From contig CP048485.1 of assembly GCA_025560025.1 (NCBI GenBank), forward strand, positions 496,001-560,000: DNA of 64,000 nt. Direction: 5' to 3'. Below the pieces are notes generated by a model, which was given only the letters and a program-made list of their open reading frames with translations, searched no databases and was not told the origin of the DNA. Position numbers and translations under genes: made by a program. Numbering within the stretch: the first letter of the stretch is position 1; the number at the start of each line of letters is the position of its first letter. Shown in pieces: positions 44,133 through 53,624 of this stretch. Source of the DNA: Agrobacterium tumefaciens. GTDB taxonomy: Bacteria; Pseudomonadota; Alphaproteobacteria; Rhizobiales; Rhizobiaceae.

Positions 44133-44903
44133 CTACTTCTTCACCGCCACCATGAAAAGCCGGGGAAAGCGCAGAAGCAACCGGCCATCCGCCATCGGTG
44201 GATAGGCAGCCTTGATGCGCTGCGTATAGTCGGCGAGGAAGGCCTCGCGGTTTTCCTCGCCGGCGGCGGCGAGATAGGGTCGCAGCCCCGTGCCCTTGAC
44301 CCATTCCACGATGCTTTCCGCATCCTTCATGGGGTGGTTGTAGATGGTGTGCCATACATCCACCCGCGCGGATTTGGGCGCCAGCGCATCGAAATAGGCG
44401 GCGGGCGAAGGCAGCGGCTTGCGGCGCAACTTGCCATCCGCAAACGTCTCCTTCCAGGGGCCGTTCGCGCCCGTTTCCTCCATGGCGCGATGTGTCGGCT
44501 CCTGCAGATTGTCCGGCATCTGCACGGCCAGAACGCCGCCGCTTTCCAGCTCGTCCATCAGCCGCGAAAAGACGGCAAGATGATCCGGCACCCATTGGAA
44601 AACCGCATTGGCATAAAGCAGGTCGGCCTTCTGGGCCGGCTTCCACTGGGCGAGATCGGCCTTGCCGAAGCGCGTGGTCGGCAGCCGGTCCGCCGCTTTC
44701 TCCAGCATGTCGTCATCGCTGTCGATGCCGGTAATGACGTTGACGCCGTAGCGATCGGTCAGAAGCTCGGTGGAATTGCCGGGACCACAGCCGAGATCAA
44801 AGCCGTTCAGGACCCGCTCCAGCGGCACCTGCGCCAGAAGATCCCTTGCGGGACGTGTCCGCTCGTCTTCAAATTTCAGATATTGCTGGGCGGACCATGC
44901 CAT
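44133..44903 (-). CDS. tam: Trans-aconitate 2-methyltransferase
   Basis: A 256-residue SAM-dependent methyltransferase that methylates trans-aconitate, an inhibitory by-product of aconitase. The N-terminal [20 protein letters not shown] is the characteristic Tam start. SAM motif [14 protein letters not shown] (about res. 35-48), [11 protein letters not shown] and [12 protein letters not shown] follow. E. coli Tam has about 252 residues. ATG 44903 has AGGAG 6 nt upstream, so the longer upstream reading is rejected. Confidence 0.9.
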   Translation of the reverse strand: MAWSAQQYLKFEDERTRPARDLLAQVPLERVLNGFDLGCGPGNSTELLTDRYGVNVITGIDSDDDMLEKAADRLPTTRFGKADLAQWKPAQKADLLYANAVFQWVPDHLAVFSRLMDELESGGVLAVQMPDNLQEPTHRAMEETGANGPWKETFADGKLRRKPLPSPAAYFDALAPKSARVDVWHTIYNHPMKDAESIVEWVKGTGLRPYLAAAGEENREAFLADYTQRIKAAYPPMADGRLLLRFPRLFMVAVKK

Positions 44904-45033
44904 GATTTTCTCCTGCTGAAACGTCGCATCCGGACGGCGAACGAGGATGCGCAAAGGGCGCCGCAGGCGCCGTGAGATCACCAACATCGCACGGGTAAAA
45001 TCGCCCCGCCATCATCCGATGCATGAATTATTG

Positions 45034-45051
45034 TGATGAATCTATTCATCA
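45034..45051. promoter_or_regulatory. Perfect inverted repeat and promoter candidate upstream of the aminotransferase
   Basis: TGATGAAT-CT-ATTCATCA lies in the 392-nt gap (44904-45295) between the divergent tam and aminotransferase genes. Nearby is TTGACA at 45080-45085 with TTCCAT about 18 nt later. The remaining part of the gap carries a family D element (45180-45231) and no gene. Confidence 0.5.
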
Positions 45052-45295
45052 ACCTTTTGTTTCACCTCACAAAACATCTTTGACAGGGCATCTCGTTGTT
45101 ATTTTCCATCAAAATCAAAGGTCGTGGCAATTAAAACTTGACCTCTCTCGGCCAGAGGCATTCACTCCCGCCGATTTCCAGAGCATTCCCGGAAAAAGCG
45201 CGAAGCGCTCTGCATTCGGAAATGCACCAAGACAGAGAGACAGAGCCTTGTCGCTTTTCGAAAGAAAAGCGGCGATGCCCGAGACAGGAGCCATT

Positions 45296-46177
45296 ATGAG
45301 CGTCGATACCGCACCCCGATCAACCACCTGGACCTATGTTGACGGTCAATGGCTGCCCGGCAATCCGCCGCTCATCGGCCCGACCTCGCATGCCATGTGG
45401 CTGGCCTCCACGGTGTTCGACGGCGCGCGCTGGTTTGATGGCGTGGCTCCCGATCTCGATCTGCATTGCCAGCGCGTCAACCGCTCGGCCACCAATATGG
45501 GCATGAAGCCGACCATGACGGCGGAAGAGATCGAGGCCCTGGCGCTGGAAGGCGTTAAGAAATTCGATGGCAAGATCGCGATCTACATCAAGCCGATGTA
45601 TTGGGCCGAGCACGGTTCGGTCGGCAGCGTCGTTGCGCCTGACGCCAATTCTACCCGTTTTGCGCTCTGCCTTTTCGAAGCGCCGATGGATGCCGGCAAG
45701 CCGCTGACGCTTACCGTTTCGCCGCTGCGCCGTCCTTCGCCGGAAACCGCGATGACGGATGCCAAGGCCGGCAGCCTTTATCCCAATAGCGGCCGCGCCA
45801 TTCTGGAAGCCCGCTCGCGCGGTTTCGACAATGCGCTGATGCGCGACATGAACGGCAACGTCGCCGAATCCGCCTCGTCCAACATCTTCATGGTCAAGGA
45901 TGGCGTTGTCCTTACCCCCGTTCCGAACCGCACCTTCCTTGCCGGCATTACCCGCTCGCGCGTCATCGGCCTTCTGCGCCAGGCAGGTTTCGATGTGCGT
46001 GAGGCGACGCTTTCGGTCGAGGATTTCCGCGAGGCGGATGAAATCTTCTGCTCGGGCAATTATTCCAAGGTTTCGCCCGTCGTGAAGCTGGATGACCGGG
46101 AGTTGCAGGCAGGTCCGGTCGCGCGCAAGGCGCTCGATCTTTATATGGACTGGGCACGTCTCGGCGCCGACGTCTGA
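45296..46177 (+). CDS. Class IV (branched-chain) aminotransferase
   Basis: A 293-residue PLP enzyme of fold type IV, close to branched-chain amino-acid aminotransferases (IlvE-like). Visible: ASTVFDGARWFDG (substrate entrance), the PLP lysine in TDAKAGSLYPNSGRAI (about res. 156), ESASSNIFMVKDGV with the Glu that contacts PLP N1, and FLAGITRSRVIGL for phosphate binding. Reaction: amino group transfer to 2-oxoglutarate. AGGAG 5 nt before ATG 45296; the frame upstream to 45023 lacks a ribosome site and runs over operator sequence. It ends with a strong terminator. Confidence 0.88.
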   Translation: MSVDTAPRSTTWTYVDGQWLPGNPPLIGPTSHAMWLASTVFDGARWFDGVAPDLDLHCQRVNRSATNMGMKPTMTAEEIEALALEGVKKFDGKIAIYIKPMYWAEHGSVGSVVAPDANSTRFALCLFEAPMDAGKPLTLTVSPLRRPSPETAMTDAKAGSLYPNSGRAILEARSRGFDNALMRDMNGNVAESASSNIFMVKDGVVLTPVPNRTFLAGITRSRVIGLLRQAGFDVREATLSVEDFREADEIFCSGNYSKVSPVVKLDDRELQAGPVARKALDLYMDWARLGADV

Positions 46178-46201
46178 GGTCAAAGACCGCTATTTCAAAA
46201 G

Positions 46202-46227
46202 CCGCGGCGGGTTCTTAACCGCCGCGG
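46202..46227 (+). terminator. Rho-independent terminator of the aminotransferase gene
   Basis: The perfect 9-bp stem CCGCGGCGG/CCGCCGCGG has loop GTTCTTAA and is followed by TTTTTATTTT, 24 nt after the stop. Confidence 0.9.
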
Positions 46228-46343
46228 TTTTTATTTTGGGCTGGCGGTATTATCCCTTGAAAATTCAGGGGTAAATTTAATCTAATTTTATAGAAGCACC
46301 CTGTAGCTTGCGGCATTACCGTTTTGGGCTATGGGGGCCGCCA

Positions 46344-48692
46344 ATGTCTTTCAGCATACGCAATATACTTGTGAGTTTTTTTCTGCTCGTCGGCGTGGCG
46401 CTCGCGGGTTTCGTGGGCAACGGCATGTGGCAGTCGGTGAACCGCGCCCGCACTTTTTCCGAAGTCGCGCAGCTCGTCTCGCTCGACAAGCTTCTTTTCA
46501 ACGCATTGCTGAATTTCCGCAGCGAACGGGGCAACAGCGCCTCGGCCCTGACCGTCGATCCGGCGAAAACCGCCAATACCATCGCCAGCGTTCAGGCTTC
46601 GCGCCAGAAGGTGGACGCGGCCATGAGCGCCTTTCTCGAACAGTCCGCAGCGCTTGATCAGGCCGGGCTGCAGGCGCCGCTCAGCCGCGTGAAGGATATC
46701 TACAAGCAGTTTCTGGAGCTGCGCAAAAAAGTCGACGCCAACGTCACCCTGCCGCTCGACCGCCGCGAAAGCGGTCTGGACAAGACCGTGCTGGCGCTCG
46801 GGGCGGATTTCCTGGCTGCGCTTGAGGCGGGATCGACGGCGATGGAGGGCGAAGTCCGCTCGCTGGACCAGAGCCTGACCGGGCTCATTCAGTTGCGGTC
46901 CTACGGCTGGTCGGCACGCGCGCTCGGTGGCAGCGCCACCGTCATCATCAATGCGGTCGTGGCCCAGCAGCGTCCGCTGACGGCGCAGGAAACCCAGCAG
47001 CTCAACAATTTCGATGCCGGCGCAGCCTTTGCCTGGAAAGCCACCGGCGAACTCGTCGCGCATCAATCGACGCCGCAATCGCTGCGAGACACCTATGCGG
47101 TTGCCGACAGGACCTATTTCAAGGGCGATTTCATCACGCAGCGTGCAAAGCTGATTGACGATCTGAACAATGGCCGCACCCCGGCCTTCACCATCGACAC
47201 ATGGCGCGACACGGTAACGGCAAGCCTCGATACGGTCGCGAGAATCGCCTCCGAAGCGATGGATGTTCTCAACGCCAACGCTGAAAAGGCAAAACAGGAC
47301 GCCTTTATCGGCTCCATGGTTTACCTCGCCGCCTTCATCTTCACGCTGGGCATCTGCATTCTCTGCCTCGGCGTCATCGTCGGCCGCGTCACCCGCCCGA
47401 TCAGCCGCCTGACCAATGCGATGATGGAACTTGCCAACGGCAACCTGTCCATCGACGTGCCCGGCGCCAAACGCGGTGACGAAATTGGCGAGATGGCCCG
47501 CGCGGTGGAGATTTTCCGCGAGGCGGCCATTCGCAACCGCGAGCTGGAGACGCAGGCCGACACCAATCGCGAGAAGGCCGAGCGCGACCGTGTCGAATTG
47601 CAGCAGCGCGCCGAAGCCGAAGCCGAGGAGCGGTTGAGCCAGGCCACCGGTTCGCTGGCCGGCGGCCTTCGCCGTCTCGCCTCCGGCGACATGGTCTGTG
47701 AGATCGCCACGCCTTTCGCCCCGCAATTCGAGGCGCTGCGGCATGATTTCAACAGTTCCGTCGTTCAGCTGCGCGAGGCGCTGGCAAGCGTCGGCAACTC
47801 CGTCCACACGGTGAATGGCGGTGCGCACGAGGTTTCCTCTGCGTCTGACGATCTTTCCCGCCGCACCGAGCAGCAGGCCGCCTCTCTTGAAGAAACAGCC
47901 GCCGCTCTCGAAGAAATCACCGCCAATGTCTCGGCCACCTCGAAGCGGACCGGCGACGCGCGCGACACGGTAAGGGAAGCAAGGGCGAAGGCCGATCTCT
48001 CCGGCAAGGTGGTGCGTGATGCCGTCTCGGCCATGGAGCGTATCGAGCATTCCTCGCGCCAGATCGGCCAGATCATCGGCGTCATCGATGAGATTGCCTT
48101 CCAGACCAACCTTCTGGCGCTGAATGCCGGCGTCGAGGCGGCGCGGGCAGGTGATGCCGGCAAGGGCTTCGCGGTCGTGGCGCAGGAAGTGCGCGAACTG
48201 GCGCAGCGCTCCGCCAACGCGGCAAAGGAGATCAAGCAGCTCATCAACGCCTCCGCCATCGCCGTCAGCGAGGGCGTGAAGCTGGTCGCCGATACCGGCG
48301 TCGGCCTCTCCGAAATCGAGCAGCTGGTGCTGTCCGTTAATGCCCATATGGACGCCATCGCCACGGCGGCGCAGGAACAGTCCGCCGGTCTCGCCGAGGT
48401 GAATACCGCCGTCAACCATATGGATCAGGCCACGCAGCAGAATGCCGCCATGGTCGAGGAAATGAACGCGGCCGGCGCAGGGCTGGCGCAGGAATGCGCC
48501 AATCTCCAGGCGCTGCTGGCGCAGTTCCAGCTCGGCCAGCAGGCCTCCGCCCTGCATGAGACGGCAAGGCGGATGCAGCGCGCCGCAAGCCCGGCTCGCG
48601 CGCCTGCCGCTCCGGCCCCGAGGGCCCGCCCGGTTGCCGCACGTGGCAATGCGGCCCTGGCCGTGAAGGGCGATGAGTGGACGGAGTTCTGA
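46344..48692 (+). CDS. Methyl-accepting chemotaxis protein with NIT-like sensor and C-terminal tether pentapeptide
   Basis: A 782-residue chemoreceptor. TM1 (about res. 8-28) and TM2 (about 332-354) flank a helical periplasmic domain in which [20 protein letters not shown] resembles the NIT (nitrate/nitrite sensing) fold. HAMP follows ([18 protein letters not shown]), a second HAMP-like unit ([15 protein letters not shown]), then the signalling domain with the tip [20 protein letters not shown]. The C-terminus WTEF preceded by Glu matches the xWxxF pentapeptide that tethers CheR/CheB. GGGGG 6 nt before ATG 46344. A single gene, no che genes nearby. Confidence 0.9.
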   Translation: MSFSIRNILVSFFLLVGVALAGFVGNGMWQSVNRARTFSEVAQLVSLDKLLFNALLNFRSERGNSASALTVDPAKTANTIASVQASRQKVDAAMSAFLEQSAALDQAGLQAPLSRVKDIYKQFLELRKKVDANVTLPLDRRESGLDKTVLALGADFLAALEAGSTAMEGEVRSLDQSLTGLIQLRSYGWSARALGGSATVIINAVVAQQRPLTAQETQQLNNFDAGAAFAWKATGELVAHQSTPQSLRDTYAVADRTYFKGDFITQRAKLIDDLNNGRTPAFTIDTWRDTVTASLDTVARIASEAMDVLNANAEKAKQDAFIGSMVYLAAFIFTLGICILCLGVIVGRVTRPISRLTNAMMELANGNLSIDVPGAKRGDEIGEMARAVEIFREAAIRNRELETQADTNREKAERDRVELQQRAEAEAEERLSQATGSLAGGLRRLASGDMVCEIATPFAPQFEALRHDFNSSVVQLREALASVGNSVHTVNGGAHEVSSASDDLSRRTEQQAASLEETAAALEEITANVSATSKRTGDARDTVREARAKADLSGKVVRDAVSAMERIEHSSRQIGQIIGVIDEIAFQTNLLALNAGVEAARAGDAGKGFAVVAQEVRELAQRSANAAKEIKQLINASAIAVSEGVKLVADTGVGLSEIEQLVLSVNAHMDAIATAAQEQSAGLAEVNTAVNHMDQATQQNAAMVEEMNAAGAGLAQECANLQALLAQFQLGQQASALHETARRMQRAASPARAPAAPAPRARPVAARGNAALAVKGDEWTEF

Positions 48693-48736
48693 AGGCGATC
48701 CAGCGTTGGATATGGCAAGGAACCAGTATCCGCACT

Positions 48737-48851
48737 CCGTCACCCCGGACTTGATCCGGGGTCCAGTGCGATCAAGTCCTTGATCGCGAAAGAGTCGTCT
48801 CACGGCGCAGACGCGCCGTGGCTGGATGCCGGATCTAGTCCGGCATGACGG
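48737..48851. repeat. Intergenic mosaic palindromic repeat, family A, copy 6
   Basis: Starts CCGTCACCCCGGACTTGATC and ends CCGGCATGACGG, with the GCGATCAAGTCCTTGATCGC hairpin (as in copy 5) and a CTCACGGCGCAGACGCGCCGT core. Located between the chemoreceptor and the convergent LysR gene. Confidence 0.85.
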
Positions 48852-48905
48852 AAGAGAAGTGTCCCATCAACAGGCCGAGGCTCGCGCCCAAAACCGGCGC
48901 GGGCC

Positions 48906-49793
48906 TCATCGTTTCCGCAGGTCGGGCAAGGCAGCGGCAAGCGCCCTGAGCGGCGCAGTCATATGCTTGTCGCGCCTCAGCGCCAGCGCGATCCTGCGTT
49001 CCAGCGGCGGTTCGAGCGAGCGCCATTCAAGCCCGGACGCCGCGCCCTCATGTTCCACGGCCATGCGCGGCACGACGGCAAGACCTAGACCCGCGCCCGC
49101 CAGCTTCTTGATGGCCTCGACGCTGCCCAGTTCCATGGCGGGCTGCACGGTGCGGCCGCTCATCGAAAACCATTGATCCACCAGCCTGCGGGTATTGCCG
49201 CCTTCGTAAAGCAGCAGCGGTCGCGTCGAAAGCGCCTCCGCATTCAGCACCGTTTCTTCAGGAACGGAGCCGTGCGGGAAAACCGCCACCAGTTCGTCGA
49301 GATGGATATCGCTGATATCGAGGCTGCGGCCGCTGGCGGGCAGGGCCACCACCGCCGCATCGATCGTGTTGGCCTCCAGAAGCCGCAATATATCGTGGGT
49401 ATTGCCGGTCTGCACGACGATGTCGATGCCGGGCATGGCCTGGCGGATCCTGCCCAGCACCGGCGGCAGAAGATAGATGCAGGCGGTGGCGCCGGTGCCG
49501 ATGCGCAGGCGTCCCGTAACACCGCTGCGATGAGGTGCTACGGTATCGATGGCATGCGCCACTTCTTCCGCAATCCGCCTCGCATGGATGAGAAAATCCC
49601 GGCCCGCCGCCGTTGGCTGCGCGCGCCTGCCGACCCTTTCGATCAGCCGCACGCCAAGCTGCTTTTCAAGCAGCCTTATGTGCAGGCTGATGGCCGGCTG
49701 CGTCAGCCCCGCCTTGTCGGCGGCGGCGGAAAAGCTGCCGAGATCGGCCACATCCATGAAGCTGCGCACCTGCCGCAGATCGAGATCCATCAT
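48906..49793 (-). CDS. LysR-family transcriptional regulator
   Basis: A 295-residue LTTR. N-terminal HTH: LRQVRSFMDVADLGSFSAAA followed by LTQPAISLHIRLLEKQLGVRL and VGRRAQPTAAG. The effector domain starts around res. 90 (TGRLRIGTGATACIYLLPPVL) and includes LEANTIDAAVVALPASGR. Of the adjacent ATGs at 49793 and 49790, 49793 is chosen (AAGG 9 nt upstream). It is divergent from an acetyltransferase gene, its likely target, with a 96-nt shared promoter region. Confidence 0.88.
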   Translation of the reverse strand: MMDLDLRQVRSFMDVADLGSFSAAADKAGLTQPAISLHIRLLEKQLGVRLIERVGRRAQPTAAGRDFLIHARRIAEEVAHAIDTVAPHRSGVTGRLRIGTGATACIYLLPPVLGRIRQAMPGIDIVVQTGNTHDILRLLEANTIDAAVVALPASGRSLDISDIHLDELVAVFPHGSVPEETVLNAEALSTRPLLLYEGGNTRRLVDQWFSMSGRTVQPAMELGSVEAIKKLAGAGLGLAVVPRMAVEHEGAASGLEWRSLEPPLERRIALALRRDKHMTAPLRALAAALPDLRKR

Positions 49794-49889
49794 CAAAGAA
49801 AACCTTATCGTTTGTATAAGACAGATAATCTTTATTTTGGCTGCGCCGCAATGCACAATGAGGCCGTGAATGATCCTCAGGACAAGAGA

Positions 49890-50432
49890 ATGACCCTTCC
49901 CACCGTTTCCAGCCTTACCATCCGCCCCTGCGAAGAGGCGGATATCCCAGCCATTACCGAAATCTACCGGGATGCCGTGTTGCACGGCCGCGCCAGTTTC
50001 GAGATCGATCCGCCGACCGCAGAGGCGATGGTCGAGCGCCGCCGTCTTCTGGTCGCGGGCAATTACCCCTATCTCGTCGGTGAGTTCGATGGAAAGATAG
50101 CCGGATATGCCTATGCCGGCGCCTATCGCGCACGCCCTGCCTATGGCGCGGCGGTCGAGGATTCCGTTTATATCGATCCGGCGATGAAAGGCTTAGGCAT
50201 CGGCCGCAAGCTCCTCGATGCGTTGATCGAGGAGGCGAGCGCCCGTGGCTTCCGGCAGATGATTGCCGTCATCGGCGATTCGGCCAATGCCGCCTCCATC
50301 GGCGTGCACCGCGCCGCCGGTTTCGAGCACGTCGGCACCTTCAAATCCATCGGCTGGAAACATGGCCAATGGCTGGACACGGTGCTGATGCAGCGTGCAC
50401 TGGGCGAGGGCGATACCACGCCCCGTTTCTGA
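49890..50432 (+). CDS. GNAT acetyltransferase, phosphinothricin/methionine sulfoximine type
   Basis: A 180-residue N-acetyltransferase. The N-terminus LTIRPCEEADIPAITEIYRD and the acetyl-CoA motif VEDSVYIDPAMKGLGIGRKLLDAL (Q/R-x-x-G-x-G/A as KGLGIGRKLL) place it with the Pat/YncA group that acetylates phosphinothricin or methionine sulfoximine; GFEHVGTFKSIGWKHGQWLDTVLMQR is also characteristic. ATG 49890 (AGGA 7 nt upstream). LysR gene is divergent. Confidence 0.88.
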   Translation: MTLPTVSSLTIRPCEEADIPAITEIYRDAVLHGRASFEIDPPTAEAMVERRRLLVAGNYPYLVGEFDGKIAGYAYAGAYRARPAYGAAVEDSVYIDPAMKGLGIGRKLLDALIEEASARGFRQMIAVIGDSANAASIGVHRAAGFEHVGTFKSIGWKHGQWLDTVLMQRALGEGDTTPRF

Positions 50433-50436
50433 GAAT

Positions 50437-50811
50437 TCAGGGCTTGGTGGAACCGGGAATTTCAACCTTCAGCGTATCGCCGGCAAGCTCACTGCCCAGT
50501 TCCACGGCCTTGGTCTTCTTGTCGTAGACGCAGATATGGCTGACAGTCGCCTCTGCTCCCCCGTTCTGACCGGTTGACTTGGCCTTGCCGGTGATGATGG
50601 CGAGGCCGTAATTCTCGCTGCCGATTGGATCGACCACGGCCTTGGCGTCTTCAATCATGTCTTTGCCCGCGCCAAGGCACGCCGTCTGCACATCCGCCAC
50701 GAATTCCTTCCACGCATCATCCGAAGATGCGGCGGCGGGCAGCGCCAGCGATGAGAAGGCGGCAACAAGGAGAAGCTTTGGGGTGATGGAGCGGATCAAT
50801 GGGCGGGTCAT
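50437..50811 (-). CDS. Secreted small protein of unknown function
   Basis: A 124-residue protein with a Sec signal (RSITPKLLLVAAFSSLALPAAASS). The mature part has two cysteines (VQTACLGAGK and SHICVYDKK) that could form a periplasmic disulfide, and a C-terminal strand LAGDTLKVEIPGSTKP. I do not recognise a family. AGGAAGGA precedes ATG 50811. Convergent with the GNAT gene, whose stop is 5 nt away; divergent from sodB. Confidence 0.75.
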   Translation of the reverse strand: MTRPLIRSITPKLLLVAAFSSLALPAAASSDDAWKEFVADVQTACLGAGKDMIEDAKAVVDPIGSENYGLAIITGKAKSTGQNGGAEATVSHICVYDKKTKAVELGSELAGDTLKVEIPGSTKP

Positions 50812-51031
50812 GGAATTTCCTTCCTGCAATTTCGGCAAAAGCGAACCGATAGGGTGGAAAACGGTACGCCAGGGTTGTGAAACAAATGTGGTGGCGGCTT
50901 CACGGAGAGGAATTTTCTCTTTTGTCGGAACATTTTGATATTTCGCAGGTTGCCCAAACGGAGCTTCGCTCCTATGGTCCGCTCACACGGTTTCTAGGAG
51001 CGGTAACCCGCTGCAAAAAGGAGTAAAAACC

Positions 51032-51634
51032 ATGGCCTTCGAACTTCCCGAACTCCCCTACGACTACGACGCGCTTGCACCCTACATGTCGCGCGAGACG
51101 CTCGAGTTCCATCACGACAAGCACCACAAGGCATATGTCGACAACGGCAACAAGCTGGCTGCCGAAGCCGGTCTTTCCGACCTGTCGCTCGAAGAAGTCG
51201 TGAAGAAGTCCTTTGGCACCAATGCCGGCCTCTTCAACAACGCTGCCCAGCACTACAACCACGTTCATTTCTGGAAGTGGATGAAGAAGGGCGGCGGCGG
51301 CAACAAGCTGCCGGGCAAGCTGGAGCAGGCGTTTGCCTCCGATCTCGGCGGTTACGACAAGTTCAAGGCTGATTTCATCGCTGCCGGCACCACGCAGTTC
51401 GGCTCCGGCTGGGCATGGGTTTCCGTCAAGAACGGCAAGCTTGAAATCTCCAAGACCGCAAACGGCGAAAACCCGCTGGTTCACGGTGCAGAGCCGATCC
51501 TCGGCGTCGACGTGTGGGAACACTCCTACTACATCGATTACCGCAACCTGCGTCCGAAGTACCTCGAAGCCTTCGTCGACAGCCTCATCAACTGGGACTA
51601 CGTCCTGGAGCGTTACGAAGCCGCTGCCAAGTAA
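51032..51634 (+). CDS. sodB: Superoxide dismutase (Fe, possibly Fe/Mn)
   Basis: A 200-residue cytoplasmic SOD of the Fe/Mn family. All four ligands are visible: His in LEFHHDKHHKAYVDNGN, His in NNAAQHYNHVHFW, Asp and His in LGVDVWEHSYYIDY. Gln/aromatic residues (GTTQFGSGWAWV) are of the FeSOD type. AAGGAGTAAAAACC before the ATG. Single-gene unit with a terminator. Confidence 0.95.
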   Translation: MAFELPELPYDYDALAPYMSRETLEFHHDKHHKAYVDNGNKLAAEAGLSDLSLEEVVKKSFGTNAGLFNNAAQHYNHVHFWKWMKKGGGGNKLPGKLEQAFASDLGGYDKFKADFIAAGTTQFGSGWAWVSVKNGKLEISKTANGENPLVHGAEPILGVDVWEHSYYIDYRNLRPKYLEAFVDSLINWDYVLERYEAAAK

Positions 51635-51658
51635 GGCTTGCGGAACGGAATTTTTTGG

Positions 51659-51684
51659 AACACCCGGCTTTCACGCCGGGTGTT
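51659..51684 (+). terminator. Rho-independent terminator of sodB
   Basis: The 10-bp stem AACACCCGGC/GCCGGGTGTT has loop TTTCAC and is followed by TTGTTTTC. Confidence 0.88.
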
Positions 51685-51779
51685 TTGTTTTCAGGGCCTG
51701 ATACCTCTGACCGGTCGCATCCGGTATCTTGTCCGGCTTGTCACAAGCCTGTCATCAGCCGGGTTTATCGCGGCGCATC

Positions 51780-52649
51780 ATGACTGAAAAAACCACACTT
51801 CTCTTTTCTTTCGGCATCGTCGCCGACCCCCAATATGCCGATGCCGATCCCCGCCCGGAAATGGGCCGGTATTATGCCGAGAGCCCGAAGAAGCTCGCGC
51901 AGGCCATCAATACCTTCAACCGCGAGGATCTGGCCTTCGTGGTGACGCTGGGCGACATCATCGACCGCGGATTTGAAAATTTCGACGCGATTCTCAGCGT
52001 CTACGATGGGCTTCGTCACCCTTCGGTCATGCTTCCGGGCAATCACGATTATGCCGTTGCCGCCGAGCACTTGACGGCCATCCATGCCCGCCTCGGCATG
52101 TCTGCCCCCTGGCATGATTTCGCCATCGGCGCGATACGCTTCGTGGTGCTTGACGGCAATGAGGTAAGCCTCTTCGCCCCGCCTCCCGGCGATCCGCGCC
52201 GCGCGCTTGCCGAAGAGCGGCTGAAGCACCTGCAGGAAGCGGGTGCGATCAATGCCCAGGACTGGAATGCGTCGCTCAGCGACGAACAATTCGAATGGTT
52301 GCGGACCGTTCTGCAAAAGGCCGATGCGGCGGGCGAAAAAGTCGTCGTTCTCTGCCATTATCCGCTCTATCCGGAAAACGCCCACAATATGTGGGACGCA
52401 CCGCGCATCCTCGATCTTCTGGGCGCGCACCCTTCGGTCATCGCATGGTTCAGCGGCCACAATCACAATGGCAATTACGGCGTTCTGGGCAACACCCACT
52501 TCGTCAACTTCAAGGGCATGGTGGATACACCCGACCAGAACACCTTCGCCATTGCCGATGTCTTTGCCGATCGCATCGTCATTCGCGGCTTCGGGCGCGA
52601 AGAGGATCGGGTGCTGGAACATCTGCGGCAGAACGCTGCCGTAATTTGA
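51780..52649 (+). CDS. Calcineurin-like metallophosphoesterase, ADP-ribose/CDP-alcohol pyrophosphatase type
   Basis: A 289-residue binuclear metal phosphatase. Motifs: FSFGIVADPQYAD (DxQ in place of DxH), VTLGDIIDRGFENFD (GDxxD), LPGNHDYAV (GNHD), CHYPLYPENAHN and GHNHNGNYG (GHxH). DPQY and the overall pattern match the Mn-dependent ADP-ribose/CDP-alcohol diphosphatases (ADPRM), so NDP-sugar or ADP-ribose hydrolysis is likely. ATG 51780 has a poor ribosome site. It may share transcription with sodB only by read-through. Confidence 0.8.
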   Translation: MTEKTTLLFSFGIVADPQYADADPRPEMGRYYAESPKKLAQAINTFNREDLAFVVTLGDIIDRGFENFDAILSVYDGLRHPSVMLPGNHDYAVAAEHLTAIHARLGMSAPWHDFAIGAIRFVVLDGNEVSLFAPPPGDPRRALAEERLKHLQEAGAINAQDWNASLSDEQFEWLRTVLQKADAAGEKVVVLCHYPLYPENAHNMWDAPRILDLLGAHPSVIAWFSGHNHNGNYGVLGNTHFVNFKGMVDTPDQNTFAIADVFADRIVIRGFGREEDRVLEHLRQNAAVI

Positions 52650-52672
52650 AGCCAGCACACCTCTCTCGACCC

Positions 52673-52699
52673 TCATTCCTGTGACGAGCACAGGAATGA
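52673..52699 (+). terminator. Hairpin terminator after the metallophosphatase
   Basis: TCATTCCTGTG-ACGAG-CACAGGAATGA, a perfect 11-bp stem 24 nt after the stop. No T-run, so strength is uncertain. Confidence 0.55.
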
Positions 52700-52760
52700 A
52701 GGCGGAGAGGGGTTCGCCGGTACGGAACAAAGGTTGCAAGACGTACTAAATCAGTTGCTT

Positions 52761-53492
52761 TTACGCGCCGGCTTCATTCGTCGTGCGTTCTGAAGTTATG
52801 TTGCCCGGCTGGTTGCTCTGCCAGCCGCTCATCCACAATTGCCGCAGCTTTTCGCCTTCCATCTTGAAAAAGCTGCCCGTGGTTTCGCAGGCGAGTACCC
52901 GGTCCGAGCGGAAGTTGCGGATCGCCTGCCGCAATTCGCACCAGGCGACGATATTGGTCGTTTCCGAATAATAGATCACGGCGATGGGGCGGATCTGCCG
53001 CCGCGTCTCTGCGCCGGTTTCATCGCAATAGGTGAGATTAAGCCTTTCCTCGTCGCGCACTGCCCGCCTGACTGTTGAAAGGTCGATGCCGGCGGGTACG
53101 GGGGCGATGCTGCCCCAGGCGTGCAGGGCATTGGCGGAGAGCATCTTTGACAGGGGCTCGGGCAGGGATGCGGCGATCTTTTCGCTGACCTTCTTCGCCG
53201 CCTGCCGCAATTCGGCATCCCCCGTGCGGGCGACCATGGCGAGCGCAAGCACGATTGCCTCGGTCTCTTCGATGGAAAACATCAGCGGCGGCAGATTGAA
53301 GCCGGGACGCAGGATATAACCGACGCCGCGTTCCCCTTCGATCGGCACACGCATGGTCTGAAGGGCGGCTATGTCGCGATAGACCGAGCGCACCGTCACT
53401 TCCAGCGCCTCGGCAATCGTCTGCGCGGTGACAGGCCTGCGCGCCACCCGCAGGATCTGGATGATCTCGAACAGTCTCGACGCCTTGCGCAT
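52761..53492 (-). CDS. YafY-type transcriptional regulator (HTH + WYL domain)
   Basis: A 243-residue paralogue of the regulator at 42853. HTH: ASRLFEIIQILRVARRPVTA and IAEALEVTVRSVYRDIAALQ; then GERGVGYILRPGFNLPPLMF and a WYL-like domain (LNLTYCDETGAETRRQIRPI), ending IRNFRSDRVLACE. ATG 53492, with GGAAAA upstream. Divergent from a LysE exporter, with a clear inverted repeat between them, so it is the likely repressor of that exporter. Confidence 0.86.
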   Translation of the reverse strand: MRKASRLFEIIQILRVARRPVTAQTIAEALEVTVRSVYRDIAALQTMRVPIEGERGVGYILRPGFNLPPLMFSIEETEAIVLALAMVARTGDAELRQAAKKVSEKIAASLPEPLSKMLSANALHAWGSIAPVPAGIDLSTVRRAVRDEERLNLTYCDETGAETRRQIRPIAVIYYSETTNIVAWCELRQAIRNFRSDRVLACETTGSFFKMEGEKLRQLWMSGWQSNQPGNITSERTTNEAGA

Positions 53493-53520
53493 TGCCGTTT
53501 TTCCGGTTGCTTCACCACGC

Positions 53521-53542
53521 AACTGACACAACGCTGTCAGTT
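53521..53542. promoter_or_regulatory. Candidate YafY operator
   Basis: AACTGACA-CAACGC-TGTCAGTT: perfect 8-bp half-sites, 6-nt spacer, in the divergent region between the YafY gene and the LysE gene. A CTGACA direct repeat appears at the other YafY locus (43549-43564). Confidence 0.65.
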
Positions 53543-53624
53543 GGCTTTTCCTATAAATAGAAAAACACATTGAGAAACATATGCTTTCCCGAATGTGCCG
53601 CAAACTGTTTTGGGAGATACTGAC

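Noticed and set aside
46329..48803. An 824-codon open frame on the minus strand, antisense to the chemoreceptor gene
   Set aside because: It is the mirror frame of a GC-rich gene. The plus-strand protein shows clear HAMP and chemoreceptor motifs, while the antisense product has none and no ribosome site.
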